Shown piece after piece: positions 1 to 5,441 of a stretch of 8,484 bases of DNA (position 1 is the first letter of the stretch; every line of letters begins with the position of its first letter). The stretch is from NCBI GenBank assembly GCA_937948705.1, contig CALECF010000253.1, forward strand, positions 1 to 8,484, in the 5' to 3' direction. The notes under the pieces are model-generated. The model had not been told where the DNA came from, did no database searches, and saw only the letters and a list, made by a program, of their open reading frames with translations. The position numbers and the translations under genes were made by a program. The DNA comes from an uncultured Anaerosolibacter sp. GTDB lineage: Bacteria > Bacillota_A > Clostridia > Peptostreptococcales > Thermotaleaceae.

Positions 1-81
1 GAAACAGTACCGGAACCATGTGATACGATTAGGAGAAAAATACCATTCTGCGAAAAGGATGAAAATCTGCTTAATAAATCA

Positions 82-915
82 GTGAATTTACCGAGAAAGT
101 GGTCAGAACTATCCTATGCAGGAGAACACAGAGTACCGCAAGGACTAGATCCAAGCGCTGGCTCCTGGAATTTATACTTTTTAAAAAGAAATGAAAATGG
201 AAATTTTACTACACTTGAAGGAAATCCAGTTAGTTTTGAGATACAAAACCCTGACAACTTTGATTTTGAGCGGTTATTGGCAGATTTGAAAAAAACGCTT
301 ACGCATCTTACTCCAAAACAAAAGTTAATCGCAGAATATTGGGGTGATGGACCCGCAACAAAACAATGGACACCTATCATTGATCGCTTAATAGACACAT
401 ACAATTTTAGCCCCGTTCGTGCAGCCCGTGTTCTTGCAGCAGTTCAAGCAGGTATCCATGACGCATTCGTGATTACCTGGTATTTTAAGTATCTTTGGGA
501 TGTTCCACGTCCTAATCAGCTAGATCAGAACCTTGTTACAACTATATGCACACCGAAGTTCCCTAGCTACCCATCGGGGCATTCTGTTATATCAGGGACT
601 GCAGAGACGATCTTATCCTATTTCTTTCCACCAGAGGTTAAAAGATTAAAAGCGTTGGCTGAAGAGAACTCGCTCTCTCGCATCTATGGCGGCGTCCATT
701 TTACCGTCGATGGAAGTGAGGGTTTACGGCTTGGTGAACAGATTGGTAGGATTGTTGTAGATGCGTTAAAAAGACAGCGTGATATGAACCAAAGTGCAAT
801 TGATATACCGATTATTGAGAATAAGCATGCAGACTTACCACCACCACCCTATGAACAAATCATTGTGTATCCCCCAAGATACAATGCCTGTGATTTGCCC
901 ATCTTACCACAATAG
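82..915 (+). CDS. Vanadium-dependent haloperoxidase / PAP2-type acid phosphatase family protein
   Basis: The protein has the full vanadate/phosphate-binding set of the PAP2/vanadium chloroperoxidase superfamily. These are K136 and R143 in KYLWDVPRP, S165-G166-H167 in PSYPSGHS, and R200 and H206 in SRIYGGVHFTVD (numbered from the GTG at 82). Family members either hydrolyse phosphate esters or, with bound vanadate, oxidise halides with H2O2; sequence alone does not decide which. No signal peptide or membrane segment is visible, so it is probably cytosolic, unlike membrane PAP2 lipid phosphatases. The WSELSYAGE segment near the N terminus followed by a GSWNLYFLKRN stretch looks like the bacterial haloperoxidase-like subgroup (from memory). 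The start is uncertain. GTG at 82 has no good ribosome binding site within 15 nt, and its frame is open back to base 1, so the real start may lie outside the window. Alternatively the GTG overlaps the TGA (83-85) of another open frame, as in coupled genes. The gene is unrelated in direction and apparent role to the operon that follows. Confidence 0.88.
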   Translation: MNLPRKWSELSYAGEHRVPQGLDPSAGSWNLYFLKRNENGNFTTLEGNPVSFEIQNPDNFDFERLLADLKKTLTHLTPKQKLIAEYWGDGPATKQWTPIIDRLIDTYNFSPVRAARVLAAVQAGIHDAFVITWYFKYLWDVPRPNQLDQNLVTTICTPKFPSYPSGHSVISGTAETILSYFFPPEVKRLKALAEENSLSRIYGGVHFTVDGSEGLRLGEQIGRIVVDALKRQRDMNQSAIDIPIIENKHADLPPPPYEQIIVYPPRYNACDLPILPQ

Positions 916-949
916 TAAAGTAAGAAAAGGGAAGCTTCGAATACTTTCA

Positions 950-991
950 AAAATTATAATGGGTGTCTTTTCAGACACCCATTATAATTTT
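950..991. terminator. Bidirectional intrinsic terminator between convergent genes
   Basis: The arms at 950-967 and 974-991 are perfect 18-bp inverted repeats around a 6-nt loop, with a GC-rich core (GGGTGTC/GACACCC). Each outer arm is an A/T run that supplies a U-rich tail in either direction. It lies 35 bp after the plus-strand phosphatase stop and 66 bp after the minus-strand transketolase C-subunit stop, so it can end both transcripts. Confidence 0.9.
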
Positions 992-1056
992 AACAAAGGG
1001 ATATATCGTTTATTTTATTAATGTAAGAATAAAGTATTTCTTTCCGCTTATATTGT

Positions 1057-2019
1057 CTACGTTGTCCTATTCAATGCTTTTATAACACCATTTACAATCG
1101 CTTCAGCATTCAATCCAAACTTATCTTGTAAATAATCAGCAGTACCTACTTCTCCAAAATGATCTTGGATAGCAATTCTTATTAGAGGTGCTTCGATAGG
1201 ATTCTCCGCTAGTACTTCTGCTATTGCTGATCCTAAGCCTCCTATTATACTATGGTTTTCAGCTGCAACAATAACTTTTTTGCCTTTTGAAACGATCTTC
1301 ACAAGCTCCTCATCTAGGGGTTTTATTGTAAACATATCCACTACTGCTGTAGAAATTCCATGACTTTTCAATACTTCTCTCGCTTTAATTGCTTCTGAGA
1401 TCATTTCCCCAATGGCAAATATGGCTATATCTGATCCTTCATAGATTACATTTCCCTTCCCGATTTCGAATACTGAAGAATCACTATATATATCAGGAAC
1501 TGCCTTCCGTGCGCACCGAAAATAGTACATACCGTATTGATCTACCGTGTTATTTAAAATCCATTTAAATTGAACTGCATCAGCTGGGGCCAGTACTGTC
1601 AATTTTGGAACCACTCTCGTTAAAGCCAAATCTTCTACTGAAGTGTGGGTGCCCCCGTTGTGTAAAGCCCAGAACCCAGGATCAGAACCAAATATTCTTA
1701 TATTGGCTTGCTGATAGCCTCCTGATAAATAAAGTTGGTCAAAAACACGACGGGTAGCAAAAGGTGCAAAGGTATGAACAAATGGTATCTTCCCCGTTAA
1801 TGACATGCCACAACTTGCCCCAATCATATTGGCTTCACTTATTCCCATATTCATGCAACGATCAGGATATGTTTTAAATAGCTTCATGGTTCCAGAAGCA
1901 CTCACTAAGTCTGCATCACATACCACTACATTCATATTGCTTTTCATTATTTCCATTAATGTTTCTTGGTAGACTTCTCTAAGCTCTTTTGAATATTGCT
2001 TTTCAGCTAAACTAAACAT
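1057..2019 (-). CDS. Transketolase C-terminal subunit (pyrimidine-binding and C-terminal domains)
   Basis: At 320 residues this is the second half of a transketolase encoded as two proteins; single-chain enzymes are about 660 aa. The pyrimidine-binding domain spans roughly residues 10-175 and the C-terminal transketolase domain roughly 188-312. E62 in MNMGISEANMIG matches the conserved glutamate that activates the thiamine pyrophosphate pyrimidine ring. The GGTHTSVEDLALTR segment (122-135) corresponds to the conserved His/Glu-containing loop near the active site. The enzyme would act only as a heteromer with the N-terminal subunit, transferring two-carbon ketol units between phosphosugars in the cytosol. 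The ATG lies inside the end of the upstream subunit gene (13-bp overlap), with a GAGGA-type ribosome binding site about 9 nt upstream. This implies translational coupling and equal amounts of the two halves. Similar split pairs include the AptAB apulose-4-phosphate transketolase and DXPS-like proteins; length and domain order favour transketolase. It is the last gene of the operon. Confidence 0.92.
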   Translation of the reverse strand: MFSLAEKQYSKELREVYQETLMEIMKSNMNVVVCDADLVSASGTMKLFKTYPDRCMNMGISEANMIGASCGMSLTGKIPFVHTFAPFATRRVFDQLYLSGGYQQANIRIFGSDPGFWALHNGGTHTSVEDLALTRVVPKLTVLAPADAVQFKWILNNTVDQYGMYYFRCARKAVPDIYSDSSVFEIGKGNVIYEGSDIAIFAIGEMISEAIKAREVLKSHGISTAVVDMFTIKPLDEELVKIVSKGKKVIVAAENHSIIGGLGSAIAEVLAENPIEAPLIRIAIQDHFGEVGTADYLQDKFGLNAEAIVNGVIKALNRTT

Positions 2020-2858
2020 CCTACTCGATCCTCGCTTTCTAACTCCTCTTTCAGCTTTTCTATGGCCAAATCAAGCTGCAGTTCATTTTCACCAGAAAAC
2101 CGAATATGATGATTATCTTTAAGGTCTTCGAAATATTTAATGCCTTGCCCCTTAATGGTATCAAGAATAATGCAGCAAGCTTTGTCCTTCACTTCCAACA
2201 TTTCAAGAACAGCGCTTTTTATCTCCGATTCATCATTCCCACGTATCCGCCTAACTGTAAATCCAAAAGCTTCTAATTTCTCCTTCATGTCAAACAAATT
2301 GATAATATCCTTTGTTGGTCCGTCCAGTTGTTTATGATTTTCATCAATAAAAATGATTAAATTTGATAATTTATGATGTGCTGCAAATTGAAAAGCCTCC
2401 CAAACCTGGCCTTCATTGCATTCCCCATCTCCCACAACGGTATATACTCTGTTAGGTTTTTGGCTAATCTGAAAAGATTTAGCTACACCCACAGCCAATG
2501 AAATACCTTGCCCCAGTGAACCTGTAGTTACATCGACCCCTGGAGTCTTTATTCGATCGGGATGAGAAGGAAGCCGTGTGCCATTGTCGTTTAAGGTATT
2601 TAACATTTCTATCGGAAAATATCCTTTAACTGCCAATGTAGCATACAAAGCCGGTCCTGCATGACCCTTAGATAGAATAAACCAGTCTCTTTTTTCCCAG
2701 CTTGGATTTTGGGGATTTATTTTCATCACATCGCCGTACAAGACCGACAATGTCTCTATGATTGACAAAGAACCTCCTAAATGTCCAAATCCCCGATTCT
2801 TTAGCATCTTACAAACTTCTAAACGGATTTTTGTAGATAGTTTTTTCAAGTCACTCAT
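2007..2858 (-). CDS. Transketolase N-terminal subunit (TPP-binding domain)
   Basis: This 283-residue protein is the thiamine-pyrophosphate-binding half of a split transketolase. It carries the TPP/metal motif GDG at 143-145 followed by N148 and ending at N174 (IDEN), with the typical NEGQVWEAFQFAA stretch between. Other family marks are HLGGS (26-30), SKGHAGPALYA (from 63), SHPD (98-101), TGSLGQG (112-118) and KGQGIKYFE (from 236). The histidines in the first three of these blocks and in the C-terminal NHHIRF segment are those that normally line the cofactor and substrate pocket. With the C-subunit it should move ketol groups between ketose and aldose phosphates. Its start has a GGAGG site 11 nt upstream. 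It begins 35 bp after the PTS IIB gene, so it is probably transcribed from the PTS promoter, through a terminator-like hairpin at the IIB stop. Its place directly behind a sugar PTS suggests it processes the imported phosphosugar rather than serving as the housekeeping transketolase. Confidence 0.93.
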   Translation of the reverse strand: MSDLKKLSTKIRLEVCKMLKNRGFGHLGGSLSIIETLSVLYGDVMKINPQNPSWEKRDWFILSKGHAGPALYATLAVKGYFPIEMLNTLNDNGTRLPSHPDRIKTPGVDVTTGSLGQGISLAVGVAKSFQISQKPNRVYTVVGDGECNEGQVWEAFQFAAHHKLSNLIIFIDENHKQLDGPTKDIINLFDMKEKLEAFGFTVRRIRGNDESEIKSAVLEMLEVKDKACCIILDTIKGQGIKYFEDLKDNHHIRFSGENELQLDLAIEKLKEELESEDRVGCLV

Positions 2859-2878
2859 ATTTGATCAATCCTCCAATC

Positions 2879-2910
2879 AAAAAGTGTTACTGATTAGATA
2901 ACACCTTTTT
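2879..2910 (-). terminator. Terminator-like hairpin overlapping the IIB stop codon
   Basis: Read on the minus strand, GTGTTA and TAACAC pair around a 9-nt loop, extended by AAAAAG/CTTTTT across one bulged G, with the T run forming the tail. The IIB stop codon (2894-2896) lies inside the loop. The transketolase N-subunit ribosome binding site follows about 10 nt later. The stem is short, so it is more likely a leaky terminator or an mRNA stability element than a full stop. Confidence 0.5.
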
Positions 2911-3184
2911 CCTTTAAAAATCCACTTAGCTTTTCTTCAAGCTCGGGCAACGAAATAATATTCGTTAGGGTGATGCAAGGGCCAAATTTGGAAAGAATTT
3001 CATACATATCCTTTCCACATACAAATAAATCAGCGCTTCCCTTATATACATCAGTGGCCGCACTATGTTCTACTTCAATATCCTTGATACCTAATTTATT
3101 AAGAACCTTTTTCACGTTCATTTCTACAAGGAATGACGATCCTAGACCGCTTCCACATGCACACAATATTTTTTTTATCGCCAT
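2894..3184 (-). CDS. PTS sugar transporter subunit IIB, ascorbate (UlaB/SgaB) family
   Basis: This 96-residue protein begins KKILCACGSGLGSS, the P-loop-like phosphorylation motif of small IIB proteins. C10 matches the phosphorylated cysteine of UlaB (CGNGQGSS); C8 is an extra cysteine. The rest fits the Rossmann-like IIB fold (DLFVCGKDM strand, ITLTNIISLPELEEKL, C-terminal helix), and the length fits the family. It should take phosphate from IIA and pass it to sugar bound by membrane IIC. A strong AGGAGG site lies 7 nt before the ATG. It is separated from the IIC gene by 186 nt holding a long stem-loop and an intrinsic terminator, which is odd for PTS subunits needed together. Either transcription reads through or an undetected promoter lies close upstream. 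I found no convincing one. Confidence 0.9.
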   Translation of the reverse strand: MAIKKILCACGSGLGSSFLVEMNVKKVLNKLGIKDIEVEHSAATDVYKGSADLFVCGKDMYEILSKFGPCITLTNIISLPELEEKLSGFLKEKGVI

Positions 3185-3240
3185 GTTTTCCCTCCTAATT
3201 TTGTTTTTTAGATTTTATAATTCAGGTACTGGTTTTGAAT

Positions 3241-3285
3241 AAAAATAAAAAAGTCTTCTCTGAAGATTATATAAAGAAGACTTTT
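3241..3285 (-). terminator. Strong intrinsic terminator inside the PTS operon, between IIC and IIB
   Basis: Arms at 3249-3259 and 3275-3285 are perfect 11-bp inverted repeats (AAAAGTCTTCT/AGAAGACTTTT) around a 15-nt loop. On the minus strand the hairpin is followed at once by TTTTTTATTTTT, a classic rho-independent tail. It would cut transcription after IIC and before IIB and the transketolase genes. The inner GAAGA at 3262-3266 can also pair with TCTTC at 3254-3258, giving an alternative weaker fold. Five bases of the arm (AAAAG on the transcript) are shared with the adjacent long stem-loop. Confidence 0.75.
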
Positions 3286-3359
3286 ATAAAACACATGACG
3301 GAAATTATGAACGTATCCACAGATTTTAGAGGTTCATAATTTCCTATGTGTTATAAAAG
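3281..3359 (-). repeat. Long imperfect inverted repeat / stem-loop in the IIC-IIB gap
   Basis: Arms at 3281-3312 and 3332-3359 pair in three blocks: 13 bp (GGAAATTATGAAC/GTTCATAATTTCC), 6 bp (ACACAT/ATGTGT) and 8 bp (CTTTTATA/TATAAAAG). They are separated by a 3:1 internal loop and a 2-nt bulge, with a 19-nt apical loop (3313-3331). That is 27 paired bases, far longer than a terminator stem. In the operon transcript it would fold directly upstream of the intrinsic terminator. It could be an mRNA stabiliser or processing site protecting the IIA-IIC message, part of an attenuator, or a small hairpin repeat of mobile origin. I do not recognise it as a known RNA family. Confidence 0.7.
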
Positions 3360-3383
3360 GAAAGGGTGTTTTAAACACCCTTT
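3355..3383 (-). terminator. Terminator-like hairpin overlapping the IIC stop codon
   Basis: On the minus strand AAAGGGTGTTT and AAACACCCTTT are perfect inverted repeats around a single base; in practice a GGGTGT/ACACCC stem with a 5-nt loop. The TAA stop of the IIC gene sits in the loop. The tail TTTCCTTTTA is only moderately T-rich and belongs partly to the next stem-loop. Ribosomes finishing IIC would cover this hairpin, so it may matter only when translation is poor. Confidence 0.5.
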
Positions 3384-4753
3384 TTTGCTACTGCCTTATT
3401 TCCCTTGGCCGGAGAAACAATATTGTAGATAATTGGAATTAAAGGCAATGCAATGCATATGGCCAATAATCCATATCCTTGTATCGCTCTAGCAATATTT
3501 CCTAAGATGATTCCTACTGCAGTAAAGTCAGCATCTGAAAACGTTGTATTAGCGAATCCAAGAGAACCGAGGACTGGCATCAAAAATGCCGGAAGGAAGG
3601 TGATCAAAAGCCCGTGACCAAAAGCCCCAATAATTGCTCCTCTTCGTCCTCCAGTGGCATTTCCAAAAACACCTGCTGTTGCACCGCAGAAGAAATGAGG
3701 AATGACTCCTGGAAGGATTAAAGCTAAAGAACCACCCAATAATATTAGAATACTAAGTCCAACTAGACCGCCAGCAAAAGATACTAGGAAACCTAACAAA
3801 ACTGCATTTTGGGCAAATGGGAAAACAATGGGGCAGTCCAACGCTGGTTTTGCATCTGGAACAATTTTTTCAGAAATACCTTTAAACGCTGGTACAATTT
3901 CAGCAATCAATAAACGTACTCCTGCTAATACGATATATACGCCGCCAGCAAATGTTAATGATTGAATAATTGAGAATAAAAACCAGTTATTTCCCCCAAT
4001 CATTGCTGGATCAAAATCCGCATGTATAGTAGCTAAAAACGTAACGATTAAGAAAAATAGAAACATTGTCAATGCAATGGCAACAGATGTATCTCTCATA
4101 AAAGATAATCGTTTTGGGAATTTTATTTCTTCTGTAGATTTTGATTTATTCCCAAGCTTACTACCCAGCCATGCTGAAAAAACATAACCTAAAGTTCCAA
4201 AATGTGCAAATGCAATCGAATCATCTCCAGTAATCTTTTCCATTGTCTTTTGAGCAATGGCTGGAAAAAACACCATGGTAAATCCTAAAACAGATGATCC
4301 AGCTAGTATTAACTGCCATCCATTCAGTCCTCCCACAGTTAGTACTACTGCAATTAAAGCTGCCATATACAACGTATGATGGCCTGTTAGGAAAATATAC
4401 TTCAGTCTAGAAAAACGAGCAATGATAATATTTGCAAACATACCAAAAGCCATAATTAATGCAGTAGAAGAAGCGTAATCATTTAAAGCCAAAGATACGA
4501 TTGCCTCATTGTTCGGTACAACGCCTTGAACACCAAAAGCAAAATTAAATAGCTCACCAAAGTAATTCAAAGCTCCAACCAATATTCCCGCCCCTGAACC
4601 GATAACAATAAATCCAAGAATCGTCTTAATCGTTCCTTTGATAACATCTTCAATAGGTTTGCCTTGAGATATTAATCCAATAAGTGCTATAGCTCCGACT
4701 AACAAAGCTGGTGTTGAAAGAATTTGTTGCGTAAAATTTAAAATACCTCCCAT
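3371..4753 (-). CDS. PTS sugar transporter subunit IIC, ascorbate (UlaA/SgaT) family
   Basis: This is a polytopic membrane permease of 460 residues, close to E. coli UlaA (about 465), with about ten or more hydrophobic segments across its length. Conserved UlaA-family blocks are visible: VIKGTIKTILGF (37-48), FLTGHHTLYM (121-130), GDDSIAFAHFGTLGY (176-190), VPAFKGISEKIVPDAKPALD (287-306) and GVFGNATGGRRGAIIGAFGHG (361-381). It binds and translocates the sugar, which IIB phosphorylates during import. Family members are called ascorbate-specific, but this operon lacks the ascorbate-6-phosphate enzymes, so the substrate is open. The ATG has an AGGGGG site about 11 nt upstream, and the gene starts 59 bp after the IIA stop. 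The C-terminal tail is short and lysine-rich (KGNKAVAKKGV), as expected for a cytoplasmic end. A hairpin overlaps the stop codon. Confidence 0.93.
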   Translation of the reverse strand: MGGILNFTQQILSTPALLVGAIALIGLISQGKPIEDVIKGTIKTILGFIVIGSGAGILVGALNYFGELFNFAFGVQGVVPNNEAIVSLALNDYASSTALIMAFGMFANIIIARFSRLKYIFLTGHHTLYMAALIAVVLTVGGLNGWQLILAGSSVLGFTMVFFPAIAQKTMEKITGDDSIAFAHFGTLGYVFSAWLGSKLGNKSKSTEEIKFPKRLSFMRDTSVAIALTMFLFFLIVTFLATIHADFDPAMIGGNNWFLFSIIQSLTFAGGVYIVLAGVRLLIAEIVPAFKGISEKIVPDAKPALDCPIVFPFAQNAVLLGFLVSFAGGLVGLSILILLGGSLALILPGVIPHFFCGATAGVFGNATGGRRGAIIGAFGHGLLITFLPAFLMPVLGSLGFANTTFSDADFTAVGIILGNIARAIQGYGLLAICIALPLIPIIYNIVSPAKGNKAVAKKGV

Positions 4754-4812
4754 AAAACAATCTACCCCCTTTTTTTATTTTCTGAGCGCTACAAAGTTGC
4801 TACCCAGTTAGA

Positions 4813-5247
4813 TCAGGTCTGGAAGAGATGATAGATCTCTTCTTCATTCTTTGCGCTGATTATTTTACTGACATGATCATCATTTTCTAATAACTCTGAT
4901 AAACTTCGAAGTGCTTCTAGATGTGATTTACTGTCAGTTGCAGCTAGTGTAATAATCAGGCGAACATCATACCCCTCATCAGAAAATTTAATGGGCTGAC
5001 GAAGCACTAGAATTCCGATCTGTTTTTCCAGAACGCCTTGCTCAGGTCTGGCATGAGGCATAGCTATGTTTGGAGCAAGCACATAGTATGGTCCGTATTC
5101 CATTGTATTATCTATAATCCCTTGTATATATCGCTCCTCTACATAAGCATTTGTAACCAGTGGGCGTACTGCTTTTTCTATTGCATCACGCCAATCCTTC
5201 ACGCTGTCTACAATAACTATATTCTCGAGAGAAATTAAATCGTGCAC
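4813..5247 (-). CDS. PTS sugar transporter subunit IIA, mannitol/fructose/ascorbate (UlaC-like) family
   Basis: This 144-residue protein has the fold of the EIIA mannitol/fructose/nitrogen superfamily. H65 in APNIAMPHARPEQG is the likely phosphorylated histidine, and H109 in DSKSHLEAL is the second conserved histidine that supports phosphotransfer. It takes phosphate from HPr and passes it to the IIB cysteine. The GTG start is favoured by a GGAGGA site 6 nt upstream (5254-5259 on the plus strand). It is the first structural gene of the PTS-transketolase operon, 194 bp downstream of the regulator, with its own candidate promoter. Residues 13-72 are closely related to residues 546-605 of the regulator (27 of 60 identical by hand alignment), so the two probably arose by duplication and may share phosphodonors or partners. 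Confidence 0.92.
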   Translation of the reverse strand: MHDLISLENIVIVDSVKDWRDAIEKAVRPLVTNAYVEERYIQGIIDNTMEYGPYYVLAPNIAMPHARPEQGVLEKQIGILVLRQPIKFSDEGYDVRLIITLAATDSKSHLEALRSLSELLENDDHVSKIISAKNEEEIYHLFQT

Positions 5248-5304
5248 GCTTAGTCCTCCGTTTCATTGATTTTCTTAGTCTTAGAAGGACGTTCTATTAC
5301 TTTC

Positions 5305-5333
5305 ATTTTAAGTAAAAGGCCCTTCATTGTGAA
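5305..5333 (-). promoter_or_regulatory. Candidate sigma-A promoter of the PTS-transketolase operon
   Basis: On the minus strand there is a -35 box TTCACA (5328-5333, 5 of 6 to consensus), a 17-bp spacer and a -10 box TAAAAT (5305-5310, 5 of 6). The predicted start is near 5298, giving a leader of about 50 nt before the GTG of the IIA gene. A dyad lies just upstream, the usual position for an activator site. Confidence 0.6.
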
Positions 5334-5341
5334 GAACAATG

Positions 5342-5363
5342 TTTACACTATAAAATGTGCAAA
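5342..5363. promoter_or_regulatory. Candidate operator dyad for the PRD regulator
   Basis: On the minus strand the dyad reads TTTGCAC-N8-GTGTAAA, with 6 of 7 arm positions matching. It lies 8 bp upstream of the candidate -35 box and is centred about 54 bp before the predicted start. This is the geometry used by MtlR-type activators, whose reported sites are also interrupted TTG..CACA/TGTG..CAA palindromes (from memory). That the neighbouring regulator binds it is inference. A looser dyad, TCGGATATTCGA (10 of 12), lies further upstream at 5385-5396. Confidence 0.45.
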
Positions 5364-5403
5364 AAAATACTATCGCTCTTTTTGTCGAATATCCGAAAAC
5401 CCT

Positions 5404-5430
5404 ATTCTAATGATGCTCTGCCCATGTCAA
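5404..5430 (-). promoter_or_regulatory. Weaker alternative promoter after the regulator gene
   Basis: A perfect TTGACA (5425-5430 on the plus strand, read on the minus strand) is followed by TAGAAT (5 of 6) at 5404-5409. The spacer is only 15 bp, below the usual 16-18. If used, its transcript would run through the dyad at 5342-5363. Confidence 0.25.
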
Positions 5431-5441
5431 ATATAGTCTCT

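Noticed and set aside
794..1021. Plus-strand open frame overlapping the haloperoxidase 3' end and the terminator
   Set aside because: It is in a shifted frame, runs through the 950-991 inverted repeat and has no recognisable protein features. It is a shadow frame.
1057..2858. Frameshifted single transketolase gene
   Set aside because: Each half has its own ribosome binding site and complete domain boundaries. Split transketolases of this size are common, so this is a genuine two-gene arrangement.
2970..3242. Plus-strand open frame opposite the IIB gene
   Set aside because: It is antisense to a clearly conserved gene and has composition typical of a reverse-frame shadow. The other antisense frames at 114-404, 2140-2337, 3702-3965 and 5038-5238 are rejected for the same reason.
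3241..3359. RAT-type antiterminator site for a LicT/SacY-like RNA-binding protein
   Set aside because: The stem-loop does not resemble the short asymmetric RAT hairpin. The neighbouring regulator has DNA-binding helix-turn-helix domains, not a CAT RNA-binding domain.
4754..4812. cre-like sequence TTGTAGCGCTCAGA before the IIC gene, which would suggest CcpA control
   Set aside because: It lacks one base of spacing and does not align with the cre consensus at the central CG. TGTAAACATTG near 5340 also lacks the central CG.
2894..5247. L-ascorbate (ula) utilisation operon
   Set aside because: The transporter family matches, but no UlaG lactonase, UlaD decarboxylase, UlaE or UlaF is present and a transketolase takes their place, so the substrate assignment is not supported.
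5248..5441. Sigma-54 (-24/-12) promoter, as used by LevR-type PRD activators
   Set aside because: No TGGCAC-N5-TTGC element is present, and the regulator has no AAA+ sigma-54 activation domain.
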